This document shows positions 16,363-28,000 of a DNA stretch of 64,000 nt, piece by piece (position 1 is the stretch's first letter; each line of letters opens with the position of its first letter). The notes below the pieces were generated by a model. It did no database searches. It was not told the origin of the DNA and saw only the letters and a program-made list of their open reading frames with translations. This stretch comes from Amoebidium appalachense (taxonomy: Eukaryota; Ichthyosporea). The stretch is from the NCBI GenBank assembly GCA_963693365.1, contig CAVNZM010000011.1, positions 3,472,001 through 3,536,000 on the forward strand. Direction: 5' to 3'. The translations under genes and the position numbers were made by a program.

Positions 16363-18685
16363 TGTTGGAGTGCAGACTTACGCTCACTCCACTATATGTG
16401 TATGTTAGCTTTACAATTGGTTCCGTGTACATAGACACATGCTGACACTCGATCACCACATGCACATCTGCATAGTTGAGGAATGTTGCCAATTGTGTTT
16501 TGACTGCAAACGATTGGTTCACTGGTCCCAGAGATCTCTAAATGAAAGTAACCAATCCGATTAGCGCCTGGCATCCGGATTACATTCCAGACTGCTGCCC
16601 CACGGGTATATAAACCACGGCTCTGCCAGGTGCAGAAATGGAGTTCAGTCATGGAGTAAAGACATGGAGTTCAGTCATGGAGTTCAGTCATGGAGTTCAG
16701 TCATGGAGTTCAGTCATGGAGTTCAGTCATGGAGTTAACACACTGAAAGCAGTAAAAAACGGGTCAGCGCCCAAGCGCGCCACGACGACCCTAGTCACAG
16801 CGGACTCTACTTCCAACAGGGTTATGGGCCCAGACACGACACCGCGGCCTCTAACTTCACGTCCCCGACGACGCCTTGAACGGAGGAGCCCAGAAACCGA
16901 CTTCTAGGCTGTACCCTACACCCGCGAGCGTATTTCCGTGAAGTAGAGACTTTCGCTTCCACAAACTCCATCCGCAGCAGCCTGCGACATCAACGTCAAG
17001 TATTCCACTTCATTGGCGGGGCACGCACCACAGTGGAATGCACACCCCGGTCTACCCTGCAAGCAGCCACACTCACTCTCTCTTCTCTAGTGGTGTGTAC
17101 ACTTCTCCAATTGGGTAGGGGTGTTGGAGTGCAGACTTACGCTCACTCCACTATATGTGTATGTTAGCTTTACAATTGGTTCCGTGTACATAGACACATG
17201 CTGACACTCGATCACCACATGCACATCTGCATAGTTGAGGAATGTTGCCAATTGTGTTTTGACTGCAAACGATTGGTTCACTGGTCCCAGAGATCTCTAA
17301 ATGAAAGTAACCAATCCGATTAGCGCCTGGCATCCGGATTACATTCCAGACTGCTGCCCCACGGGTATATAAACCACGGCTCTGCCAGGTGCAGAAATGG
17401 AGTTCAGTCATGGAGTTCAGTCATGGAGTAAAGACATGGAGTTCAGTCATGGAGTTAACACACTGAAAGCAGTAAAAAAACGGGTCAGCGCCCAAGCGCG
17501 CCACGACGAGGGCCTAGTCACAGCGGACTCTACTAGGCCCTCGTCGTGGCGCGCTGGGCGCTGACCCGTTTTTTACTGCTTTCAGTGTGTTAACTCCATG
17601 ACTGAACTCCATGTCTTTACTCCATGACTGAACTCCATGACTGAACTCCATGACTGAACTCCATGTCTGCACCTGGCAGAGACGTGGCTTATATACCCGT
17701 GGGGCAGCAGTCTGGAATGTAATCCGGATGCCAGGCGCTAATCGGATTGGTTACTTTCATTTAGATATCTCTGGGACCAGTGAACCAATCGTTTGCAGTC
17801 AAAACACAATTGGCAACATTCCTCAACTATGCAGATGTGCATGTGGTGATCGAGTGTCAGCATGTGTCTATGTACACGGAACCAATTGTAAAGCTAACAT
17901 ACACATATAGTGGAGTGAGCGTAAGTCTGCACTCCAACACCCCTACCCAATTGGAGAAGTGTACACACCACTAGAGAAGAGAGAGTGAGTGTGGCTGCTT
18001 GCAGGGTAGACCGGGGTGTGCATTCCACTGTGGTGCGTGCCCCGCCAATGAAGTGGAATACTTGACGTTGATGTCGCAGGCTGCTGCGGATGGAGTTTGT
18101 GGAAGCGAAAGTCTCTACTTCACGGAAATACGCTCGCGGGTGTAGGGTACAGCCTAGAAGTCGGTTTCTGGGCCCCTCCGTTCAAGGCGTCGTAGGGGAC
18201 GTGAAGTTAGAGGCCGCGGTGTCGTGTCTGGGCCCATAACCCTGTTGGAAGTAGAGTCCGCTGTGACTAGGGTCGTCGTGGCGCGCTTGGGCGCTGACCC
18301 GTTTTTTACTGCTTTCAGTGTGTTAACTCCATGACTGAACTCCATGTCTTTACTCCATGACTGAACTCCATGACTGAACTCCATGTCTTTACTCCATGAC
18401 TGAACTCCATGTCTGCACCTGGCAGAGACGTGGCTTATATACCCGTGGGGCAGCAGTCTGGAATGTAATCCGGATGCCAGGCGCTAATCGGATTGGTTAC
18501 TTTCATTTAGATATCTCTGGGACCAGTGAACCAATCGTTTGCAGTCAAAACACAATTGGCAACATTCCTCAACTATGCAGATGTGCATGTGGTGATCGAG
18601 TGTCAGCATGTGTCTATGTACACGGAACCAATTGTAAAGCTAACATACACATATAGTGGAGTGAGCGTAAGTCTGCACTCCAACA
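16363..18685. mobile_element. Two small non-autonomous LTR retrotransposons (TRIM type) head-to-head in a large palindrome
   Basis: The left element is LTR 16363-16818 (TGTTGG to CCAACA), primer-binding site 16819-16831, a non-coding interior of about 300 bp, polypurine tract GGGTAGGGG and a second LTR from 17122. That LTR runs to about 17534 and lacks its last few bases. An inverted copy follows: LTR to 17939, interior, binding-site complement at 18230-18242, and LTR 18243-18685. The two arms are nearly exact reverse complements around about 17531. The interior has no ORF. The primer site GGGTTATGGGCCC and the TGTTGGAGT terminus are shared with the autonomous copia element at 24316, which probably supplied the enzymes. 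Each LTR has a TATA box (GGTATATAAAC, 16605-16615) and tandem copies of ATGGAGTTCAGTC. Confidence 0.8.
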
Positions 18686-18907
18686 CCCCCCCCCCCCCCC
18701 CCCCCTCCCCCCCCCCCCCCCCCCCCCCCACCCCCCCCCACACACACACACACAAAGCGCCCGGTGATAGCGCTCATGACACATCTCTCCAAGAACACAT
18801 GTGCAAGCGCACGGTGATTGCGCTCATTAACCTACTCTCAAACAACACAGGTGCAAGCACACGCATTGCCCCTCCCCCCCCCCCCCCCCCCCCCCTCCCC
18901 CCCCCCC

Positions 18908-18957
<50 letters not shown>

Positions 18958-19205
18958 AAAGCGCCCGGTGATAGCGCTCATGACACATCTCTCCAAGAAC
19001 ACATGTGCAAGCGCACGGTGATTGCGCTCATTAACCTACTCTCAAACAACACAGGTGCAAGCACACGGTGATAGCGCTCAAGCGCACTGTGATAGCGCTC
19101 ATGACCCTACTCTCAAACAATACATGTGCAAGCGCACCGTGATAGCTCTCATGCCCCTACTCTCAAACAACACATGTGCAAGCCCACGGTGATAGCGCTC
19201 ATGAC
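18686..19205. repeat. Poly-C-cored minisatellite, right part
   Basis: This continues the array at 15600-16362 (same CTCCAAGAACACATGTGCAA and GGTGATAGCGCTCATGAC blocks). From about 19060 the units shorten to about 50 bp, without the poly-C core, as GGTGATAGCGCTCATGACCC plus TACTCTCAAACAACACATGT. Confidence 0.75.
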
Positions 19206-19900
19206 CCTACTCTCAAACAACACATGTGCACACACAAAGGCATTCGGGAACACACATGCACACTTTGCATCCCCCCTCCCCCCCCCCCCCCCCACAATCC
19301 CCCTCCCCCCCACACACACAAAGGCATTCGGGAATACACATGCACACTTTGCATCCCCCCCTCCCCCCCCCCCCCCCCAACAATCCCCCTCCCCCCACAC
19401 ACACACAAAGGCATTCGGGAACACACATGCACACGTTGCATCCCCCCTCCCCCCCCCCCCCCCTCCCACAATCCCCCTCCCCCCACACACACACAAAGGC
19501 ATTCGGGAACACACATGCACACGTTGCATCCCCCCTCCCCCCCCCCCCCCCCCCCCCCCCCCCCACAATCCCCCTCCCCCCACACACACACAAAGGCATT
19601 CGGGAACACACATGCACACATTGCATCCCCCCTCCCCCCCCCCCCCCCACCAATCCCCCTCCCCACACACACACACAAAGGCATTCGGGAACACACATGC
19701 ACACGTTGCATCCCCCCTCCCCCCCCCCCCCCCACCCAATCCCCCCTCCCCCCACACACACACAAAGGCATTCGGGAACACACATGCACACGTTGCATCC
19801 CCCCTCCCCCCCCCCCCCCCACCCAATCCCCCTCCCCCCACACACACACAAAGGCATTCGGGAACACACATGCACACTTTGCATCCCCCTCCACCCCCTT
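19206..19900. repeat. Second poly-C-cored minisatellite, about 85-100-bp unit
   Basis: About eight units each contain AAAGGCATTCGGGAACACAC, then ATGCACACGTTGCATCCCCC, a C-rich tract interrupted by ACAATCCCCCT, and (CA)n. It is unrelated in its unique part to the preceding array but built in the same way. Confidence 0.8.
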
Positions 19901-19950
19901 CGTGAGAATGCACTGAGTGTCACAGTATTTATAATAAGTTGAATTTTATT

Positions 19951-20080
19951 GATTGTGAAAAAGCACGAAGTCGCCTACCCTAGTAATATGGTGATACCGA
20001 TCAGTCAGGCCATTGATCGTAAAAGAGCACGAAGTCGCCTGGCCTGCTGGTAATATGGTGATACCGATCACAGTCAGGCC
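19951..20080. repeat. 64-bp tandem duplication at the 3' end of the 619-residue gene
   Basis: GCACGAAGTCGCCT followed by TAATATGGTGATACCGATCA occurs twice, 64 bp apart. The inner copy encodes the last residues of the gene (YHHITSRPGDFVLF) and the outer copy lies just past its stop. The 64-bp length changes frame, so the outer copy is not an extension of the protein. Confidence 0.55.
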
Positions 20081-21860
20081 AAAGTTCATCCCATGTGTTG
20101 GTTGCTGCTTCATAACACAACCAGTGGTCGTATGGTTCACCAACTACTTGCACATGGTGATTCCTGATGGCATCCTCGAGGGCTATCTGACACGGCAGTT
20201 GCGGGTACCAATCCGCACCATCCAAAACCTCGGCGATAGGAACAGCACTCCACAGGGCATCCGCGCTGGGAGACGTGTCAGGCTGGCCCGTGGTCTTGTT
20301 AATACCGATATAGCTGCCGCGCTGTTGTTCCAAATGGTCGGAGGGGGTTTGTACCCAAAATAACTCGATGTCTGCCTGCCAGGGGCAGACGCCGTCGGCA
20401 TCGTTGAGCATGATTTGGTCAAATCCACTCGGGGGGTAGATGACGGCCGCTTGCCGGGTTTCGGTGTCGTAAGCATACAACCCGTCAACAACGAATGGCA
20501 AATCTCTACCTTGCCCCTCCGCTTTGGCTGTTTTGAACTCTTCGCGCTCAACATCTTTCCTGATTGTGTCAATGAAGTCTCCCCAATCGAAGGGAAGCAC
20601 CATGACGTGTCGTTTGTTCATGACGTCCACAAGCATCTGCCACGACACGCCCACTTGCAGACGCCGCATGTATGTGGAAATTTCGACGGTTTCGATGTCG
20701 GTATCGATCTGGCCCAGGGGAACAAACTCGCCTTCTTCCTGCCCTTCCTGAATCTCGTAAGCAAACCACCCCGTGCACCGCCCGAATATGTTTTTGCGCT
20801 CGGCAGGCCCACCCTCGCTGTAATCCGCCTGGACCCTGCTAACTAAATTCGAAAGCTTTTTGTCCCATTCCAGCTTGTGTCTAATGATGTTTGCGTAGTC
20901 GTACAGGTGGGCTTGGGTACGGGGTGCAGTTGTAACTGGCGGGTTTGAGGCAGCTTGTGCCAAAATATTGGCCTTTTGGGTGGCCATATCTAGTATTATA
21001 TTCGCATGGACATCGTCGTAGCCGTCGTTGTCGTGGTCCCTCCGGTGGGCATAATGGTCCATCAATCGCAGCACCAAACACGTGTTAAACGACTCTAACA
21101 TATACGCAGAGCTGTCTAACTTGACAACTCCTGCAGACCCTCGCAACCACGCAGTGCACGGCGGGTAATGCCGCAGTTTGCCGTCCCCCGTGTACCCCTC
21201 ACTGGGGTGTGTCTCTACGATCCTTCTAATAGCATCCTCAGGAAGTAAACCCCACCAGTTCCAGAACCTACTATCCTGAAAATCACTGTTATTCTCTATG
21301 GCGTATTGGACATCCGCCAAAGTGGAGGTTGCAAAAAACATATCGGCAAAGCTCTCGCTCGTTTTTTGGTCCAGTTCGGACATTTTTGCCGCAATCTCTG
21401 CTGCTGTGGCCTGCATCACCGTCCTAGTTGCAAGGCAACAGCGCCCTTCAGGGTTGTACACGGCCAGCTTGTCATAGCTTCGGAGGTACACCGCTGTGCA
21501 TGCACGGAAACCTGCTTTCAACTCTTCCTGCAGTTGCAATAGACTCAACGAGGTGTCTACCTCAAACACAACAAAAGGGTGCAACGTTTCCACTAGAGTG
21601 ACATCTTCGGGGGTTGAAACCGTGGCAAGGCCGTTGGTGTTTGCAAGAGAAAACACTACAACATCTTCCCCTACAGGGCCTAACAACAGCGGTGTCTTCG
21701 AAGGAACGATCCGAACACGCACTGGCATTGAGGGTGCAAGTCCCATTGCTGACAGCGAAATAATAATTCTGCCTATACCCTGCATGCCAAATCCTGTTGT
21801 GTTTTCGTGCAGCTGAGGTCGGTGTATTTGAAACGATTTGGATATAATAACATCAGTCAT
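20001..21860 (-). CDS. Large hypothetical virus-like protein, 619 aa
   Basis: The ORF is intact and intronless, has balanced amino-acid composition and about 50% GC, like the helicase and the two protease-like genes. There is no signal peptide. The N-terminus (MTDVIISKSFQIHRPQL) leads into a beta-rich region. The middle has a charged segment (KNIFGRCTGWFAYEIQEGQE, about 365-385), and the C-terminus is rich in Trp and Tyr. I recognise no domain. It lies between inverted copies of the same 50-bp repeat (19.06-19.2 kb and 22.2-22.36 kb), so it may have moved as a unit. A TTAAAAG element lies about 30 bp upstream of the ATG. Confidence 0.6.
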   Translation of the reverse strand: MTDVIISKSFQIHRPQLHENTTGFGMQGIGRIIISLSAMGLAPSMPVRVRIVPSKTPLLLGPVGEDVVVFSLANTNGLATVSTPEDVTLVETLHPFVVFEVDTSLSLLQLQEELKAGFRACTAVYLRSYDKLAVYNPEGRCCLATRTVMQATAAEIAAKMSELDQKTSESFADMFFATSTLADVQYAIENNSDFQDSRFWNWWGLLPEDAIRRIVETHPSEGYTGDGKLRHYPPCTAWLRGSAGVVKLDSSAYMLESFNTCLVLRLMDHYAHRRDHDNDGYDDVHANIILDMATQKANILAQAASNPPVTTAPRTQAHLYDYANIIRHKLEWDKKLSNLVSRVQADYSEGGPAERKNIFGRCTGWFAYEIQEGQEEGEFVPLGQIDTDIETVEISTYMRRLQVGVSWQMLVDVMNKRHVMVLPFDWGDFIDTIRKDVEREEFKTAKAEGQGRDLPFVVDGLYAYDTETRQAAVIYPPSGFDQIMLNDADGVCPWQADIELFWVQTPSDHLEQQRGSYIGINKTTGQPDTSPSADALWSAVPIAEVLDGADWYPQLPCQIALEDAIRNHHVQVVGEPYDHWLCYEAATNTWDELWPDCDRYHHITSRPGDFVLFYDQWPD

Positions 21861-22208
21861 CGCGCTGATTGGCTAAACGCGGATGACACATCTTTTAACG
21901 GATGATTGGTTGGATAAATCTAGTTACCATCGGCTAGCCGCGCTGATTGGCCAAATCCAATTGGTGGCATAACCCGTGCGCAAGCCCGAAAATTCGGATT
22001 TGTTTCTTGGTATTTTTTGAAGTCCGGAATATTTTTGCCTGGGGTGTATGGTATTTTTCATCCCCAGTTAAAGGGGGTAAAAGGGGGTTCCTATTTTAGC
22101 TTACCACGAAATTTGCAGGGGTTTACCATAAACTGAAAATATGATGGTATTTTTGAAACGTTTAGGGTATTTTTTACCGTAAAAACGGGGTTATGGTCGG
22201 GCCTGCCC

Positions 22209-22358
22209 GTGCGCTTGCACCTGTGTTGCTTGAGAGTAGGGTCATGAGCGCTATCACCGTGCGCTTGCACCTGTGTTGCTTGAGAGTAGGGTCATGAGCG
22301 CTATCACCGTGCGCTTGCACCTGTGTTGTTGGCGAGTAGGGTCATGATCGCTATCACC
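22209..22358. repeat. Three 50-bp repeats, inverted relative to those at 19.06-19.2 kb
   Basis: Three consecutive units start with GTGCGCTTGCACCTGTGTTG and end ATGAGCGCTATCACC. They are the reverse complement of the units at about 19060-19205. From 21861 to 22208 I see only AT-rich, unannotated sequence with GGTATTTTT-type repeats. Confidence 0.65.
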
Positions 22359-22459
22359 ATACCCTTGCTCATGAGCGCCCCCCCCCCTCCCCCCCCCCAA
22401 ACCCTCCTCCCATCTGCCCGCACAACCCCAACCCCACATTATATCGTGCACCGGGTAAC

Positions 22460-22852
22460 ATGGACGCTGGCGCACCCCTTCCCCCACCCAGCCCATTCGC
22501 ACCCCCTCCCCCGATCCGCACAAGCCCGCGCAGCACCCCCGGGCCCTCCCCCATCCTACTGGCCATCCTGGCCGGCCTGATCCTCTACGTGCTCTGGGAC
22601 ATGTTCAGCCCACGTGTGCGGCGGCGCCTGGCAGTGCTCAAGTGCCAGCGTGCGTGCCCAATGTGTGCCAGCTGCGGCAGCTGCGTTCCCCGCCGCAAGT
22701 GTGCGCACTGCCCCCGCTGCCACGTGTGCGGTGCCAGCCCCACTCGGTGCGCACAGTGCCCCGCATGCACGCGCTGCCCGCCCGAGCAGAAGTGCCCGGC
22801 GTGCCCCACGTGTGCGCATGCGCCTGCGGTGGTGATCAAGGAGCGCACTTGA
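22460..22852 (+). CDS. Membrane protein with a Cys-rich CxxC tail
   Basis: The 130-residue ORF has a Pro-rich N-terminus (about 1-30), one transmembrane helix (PILLAILAGLILYVLWDMF, about 30-48), a basic stretch (RVRRRL) and a tail with more than 15 Cys, mostly CPxC or CxxC pairs. The tail could bind several zinc ions or be oxidised. The architecture resembles viral inner-membrane proteins; no family was recognised. The following gene starts 36 bp downstream on the same strand. Confidence 0.5.
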   Translation: MDAGAPLPPPSPFAPPPPIRTSPRSTPGPSPILLAILAGLILYVLWDMFSPRVRRRLAVLKCQRACPMCASCGSCVPRRKCAHCPRCHVCGASPTRCAQCPACTRCPPEQKCPACPTCAHAPAVVIKERT

Positions 22853-22888
22853 AGGGTTGGGTGAGCAGAGATTTTTGTGGCATAGAGT

Positions 22889-23149
22889 ATGGCGTACCAA
22901 TGGGAGTACAAGCTGAAGGAGGAGCCCGGCAAGGCACCCGTGGTGCAAGCAACTATTGTGCCGACCGAGGCCACCACCCGGCGGACGCAGATGGAGCAAC
23001 GAGCATACGCACAAGAGCTTGCGGAAAAGGGCTATATAGATCTGCCCGATGAGTTGGCGGAGAAGTGTGGATTCAAGAAGTGGGTGCCGAAGAATCAACG
23101 ACAGACAGCAATGGTACTGCAGAAGATGATGGAGCCTGAGGATGCATAG
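22889..23149 (+). CDS. Small charged hypothetical protein, 86 aa
   Basis: MAYQWEYKLKEEPGKAP begins a short soluble protein rich in Lys and Glu, with a likely helix (TQMEQRAYAQELAEKGY) and KKWVPKNQRQ near the end. It is the last gene of the virus-like block on this side, closely following the Cys-rich membrane protein. Function is unknown. Confidence 0.5.
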   Translation: MAYQWEYKLKEEPGKAPVVQATIVPTEATTRRTQMEQRAYAQELAEKGYIDLPDELAEKCGFKKWVPKNQRQTAMVLQKMMEPEDA

Positions 23150-23340
23150 AGACCTACACACAAAGGATGAATGGACTTACACCACAAACATGGAAAATGT
23201 AAATGACGAGAGAATCTCCACAAACATGGAAAATGTAAATGACGAGAGAATCTGTTGGGATGTTTAATTTTGATGAGCTGGAGTCTATCTCCCCCCCCCT
23301 CCCCTTCACCGTTCAATGAAAACTTGGTAGCATGTGTATC

Positions 23341-23492
<152 letters not shown>

Positions 23493-23794
23493 ACAATGTA
23501 CGTGCCAGTGTGCTTGTACACAGATTGAAAAGGAGACTTGGGGTATATTAAATGGAGTCTCTCCCGCTACCACGGGCAAATACATTCAATAATCATTACG
23601 GAAACTTGGTACTGTTACCGGGCAAATACAATATACATGAAAATTTGGATAAGATTGAAGCAGATCACATTCGAATAAACATTACAGAAAACTTAGTATG
23701 AAAACTTTGTACCACGTCTTTCCTCCACCACACCCATCACAAACCCCTATAGATGTGGATGTGTGCCTACTGCCCACACCACCACAAATACGTT

Positions 23795-24315
23795 TCCCCC
23801 ACCGCACCCACCACAAACCCTAAGTAAGATGTGAATGTGGGGCCTACCCGCCGCCACCACTACAACTACGTTTCCCCCACCGCACCCACCACAAACCCTA
23901 AGTAAGATGTGAATGTGGGGCCTACCCGCCGCCACCACTACAACTACGTTTCCCCACCGCACCCACCACAAACCCTAAGTAAGATGTGAATGTGGGGCCT
24001 ACCCGCCGCCACCACTACAACTACGTTTCCCCCACCGCACCCACCACAAACCCTAAGTAAGATGTGAATGTGGGGCCTACCCGCCGCCACCACTACAACT
24101 ACGTTTCCCCCACCGCACCCACCACAAACCCTAAGTAAGATGTGAATGTGGGGCCTACCCGCCGCCACCACTACAACTACGTTTCCCCACCGGCACCCAC
24201 CACAAACCCTAAGTAAGATGTGAATGTGGGGCCTACCCGCCGCCACCACTACAACTACGTTTCCCCCACCGCACCCACCACAAACCCTAAGTAAGATGTG
24301 AATGTGAGGCCTACC
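23795..24315. repeat. 78-bp minisatellite, left of the copia insertion
   Basis: Units contain CCACCGCACCCACCACAAAC, then CCTAAGTAAGATGTGAATGT, then CTACCCGCCGCCACCACTAC. About six to seven units are present before the copia LTR, and the array continues at 30195-30403. It adjoins the 3' end of the demethylase gene. Confidence 0.85.
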
Positions 24316-25080
24316 TGTTGGAGTACACTGGTACTCCCGGCTAGCAATGTCTGTTAGAGAAAGTTTCTGAGCAATTGAATAACTGTTTCAACACTCACTC
24401 GAGTGCATAGAGCTTTTGTTTACGGTCATATTCATATATGGTAGTTATATGTTTGAGCCAAAACTGTACCAATGACGAGCTTCACTAGCAACGTGCTAAT
24501 TGTGCTCATTAATTAATATTCCCGGTTCAGATGATGTCATGTCTATATTTGCCACAGGATTCTATTCTTAGAGTGGTAGTGTGCTTTATTCCCGGATATT
24601 CTCAGAATATTTTTAGTTGTGTGAAGCAAGATTTACGTTTAACTGCAATTGGTGTGTTAAACACGTTTATTTGTGTGCTTTAGTGCAAGTTAACTAGCCA
24701 CTCAACGTGCACAGTTAACTTTTATATCTTTAACGACTTGTTTTCATTGTGCTCTCTTTTCGGCCATGCTGTACATGGCCCACCACCAGGGTGCACACGA
24801 GGCCACCATGAGGTGGCCAACGACTATATAAAGCAGTGCCTCCCATGTCACAAACATGGGAAGCAGAACGTTTGATTTACACTTTTCTACTGTCGTTTCC
24901 AGTGCACAAAACACATAGACTAGTTACCCATCATACACGACACTATGTCTGACAACTTACAGTTGCAGCAACTAGTCCAACTACTGGAGCAGAGGTTGGC
25001 CTCACAAGATGCAATCATTTCTGACTTACAGAAGGAACAACGTGCACTAGAACTAGCTTCTATGAACACAATGTCCAACA
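24316..25080 (+). repeat. 5' LTR of the copia element
   Basis: The LTR has TGTTGG/CCAACA ends and a TATA box CTATATAAAG at 24824-24833. Unusually, it includes the gag start codon at 24945 and the first 45 codons. Confidence 0.92.
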
Positions 25081-28000
25081 GGGTTATGGGCCCCTCACGT
25101 AATGATTCCATCAAGTTCAAGGTCGACATCCCTCTCTTCACTGGCATTGATAATGATTCAGGCACGGACTACCACACATGGGCCGAAACCATGTATGTCC
25201 AGCTTTCTGGTGCTGGTCTTCTCCACACCATCGCGCCCAGTACGGAGCACCCGGCTACCCGTGAACAGGTCGACACTGCCCGTTCCTACCTGTGGCAAGC
25301 ACTCTCGATTGACGTGCGTTGTATCCTAGGGTTAACACGCACCACCACACCTGCGGAGATATGGTCGGCCCTATCTGCCCACTACCTGGAGCAATCTGAG
25401 GCCAATCAGTACGACCTTATCGGGCTGTACATGAATTCTACGCCTGAACCTACGGACACCGCGACGAAATACGCCATGAAACTCCGCGGCTACGTGCGGC
25501 GCCTGGCCGATTACGGCACACAAATTGGTGATGCTCAAGTGCTGACCAAGCTCACCAACGACCTCGGCAAGGTGCCTTACTACGAAATGCCTGTAATTGC
25601 CTACAAGATGACACCCAAGCCTACCGTGATGGGCCTCCTCCAACAGCTACGGGCATATGAGACCAGCCACCCACGTGCACGTGTGACTACCAGCTCCGGG
25701 CCGGCCGCCTTCACCACACGGGCTCCTCAACCTGTCATCTGCCACGGCTGCGGCAAACCAGGCCACATCAAGTCTCAGTGCCCCAACGGCAACGGCCAAC
25801 ACAGCAACTCTGGCAACAACCGTGCCAGCACCTACCCCAAGGGTTCCTGCGTCAACCACCCACTGTCTACCAGTCACACTACCGCCATGTGCAAGGGGGG
25901 CAACCGTGCCAACGGCCGCAAACCTAAGGGTGGTCCCCTCCTGCCTGGGTCCTGCATCAACCACCCTGCCTCTACTACCCACACTACGGCACAGTGCAAG
26001 GGGGGGGCTGCCGCTCCCCGGGCTTTCCTCATGTCTAGCAACGACTGTGGCACCAACAAGGTGCTCCTCGACTCTGGAGCCACTGACCATGTGTGCCCCC
26101 GGCCCGATGTGTTCATCAACATGCGTGCGGCGCCTTACTCCACGGTCCAAGTAGCCGACAAGGGTGCATGTGCAGTGCTTGGGGTGGGCGACGTGTTCTT
26201 TTCCAGCACCATCGACGGCGTTACTGCGGTGCATCAGCTGACGGATGTACTCTACGTGCCCTCCATCCCCGACACTCTCATCAGTGTGTTCACGGCAACT
26301 ACCAACGGTGTTTTACCCCGCTTTGACACCCGCGGCGGCGTTAAGTTGTGCTACGGCGATCAAATTCTGGCCACCGGCTCGGCTGTCGGCACCAAGCTGT
26401 ACCACATGGCGGTGTCTCTTCTGCGCGCGGACACAACCCCGGACGCCCAAACCACCACTGCTCCGCGTATCCTCAAGGTTACTGCCGACCTCAACACGTG
26501 GCACTACCGTCTGGGCCATGCTGGCATTGACGCTGTACGCTCGGTCATCAAGTCTGCAGGCCTGTCGGTGGGTGGCGGTGCCAAGTCTCCGGGTGTGTGT
26601 GAGCCCTGTGCCCTCGGCAAAGCCCACCGTGTTGCCTTCTCCGAATCAACTAGCCAAGCTCCCCGGGTCCTAGCCAAGGTTCACAGCGACATCAGCGGCC
26701 CCTTCCCTCCCGCGATCGGTGGTGCTCAGTACTTGGCGACGTTCCACGACGAATTCACCGGCCACACCACGGCCGTGCCCCTCGTCAAGAAGTCGGACAC
26801 ACTGGCTGCATATGTGACGTACCACAAGGCGGCGGTTACCCAACACGGTGTTCCCATGCAGGTGTTTCAGTCCGACGGGGGGGGCGAGTACATGGGCACG
26901 GCCTTCGGGGACTACAACCGTGAGCATGGCATTCGCCATCAGATCACTACCACCGGCTCTCCTCAACAGAATGGGACTGCCGAACGACTGAACCGGACCC
27001 TCCTCGACATGGTTCGGGCACTCCTGCAGCAGTCCGGCCTTCCGGTGGGATTCTGGGCCGAGGCAGCTGTGACCGCGGCTTTTATACGCAACATGCTCCC
27101 GTCGCGAGCCACCGGCAGCCAATCGTCTCCCGCTCTGCTGTGGACCGGCATTCCTCCCGACTACAGCCGGCTCCGTGTCTGGGGCTCTCCCTGCTACGTC
27201 CATCAACAGGATACACCGAAACTGGCGCCTCGTGCCGTCAAGGGCGTCTTCGTGGGCTACCCTCCTAACATCAAGGGCTACAAGGTCTGGATTCCAGCAG
27301 CACACAAGATGACCGTCAGCCGTGACGTGCAGTTCGACGAGGCTGCTATTCTGCACCCCCTCCGTGATGTCCCATCTGATTGGTCGACCGCACCGGCAAT
27401 TCATCATTTTTTGGAGTCATCTGATTCGTCAAATCAGCCAGCCAATCACATCGTCCGGAATGATCAGCAATCTGATTCGTCTCGTCTGTCAGCCAATGGG
27501 ACAGCGCCGAGTGATCAATTGGACATTCCGATCCTGCCCGAGCCTGCACATCGGCTCCCCCGGACGACCCGTAGTGGCGCTGTGTACAACGACCAACGTC
27601 GAGGCCCGACTGCCAACGTGGCTGCTGCTACGGCCCCCCTTGCCCCCCAGGCTACGGCTCCTGCATCAACACCCATCAAGGCTTCCACCATTGTTGTCCC
27701 CAAGACTGTCCGGGCTGCACTCAAGAGTCCCCAGCGTCTGAAATGGGAGGAGGCTGCACACCGTGAGCTCAAGGCCCTGGAAGACAACGGCACCTTCACC
27801 CTTGTGCCCCGTCCAGAGGATGGCTCCACTGTCATTCCGGTCGGCTGGGTCTTTACGGTCAAGCAGGACAACGTCGGCAACGTCACTGCTTTCAAGGCCC
27901 GGCTTGTGGCCCGGGGCAACTACCAGCAGCCTGGCCAGGACTATTTCGTCACCGAGTCACCTGTGGCTGCGCTGGCTACCATCCGGCTGGTTTTGGCTAC

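Noticed and set aside
15595-19942. Pro-rich and Gly-rich ORFs across the poly-C arrays
   Set aside because: They are translations of homopolymer and CA tracts, open on both strands, with no other signal.
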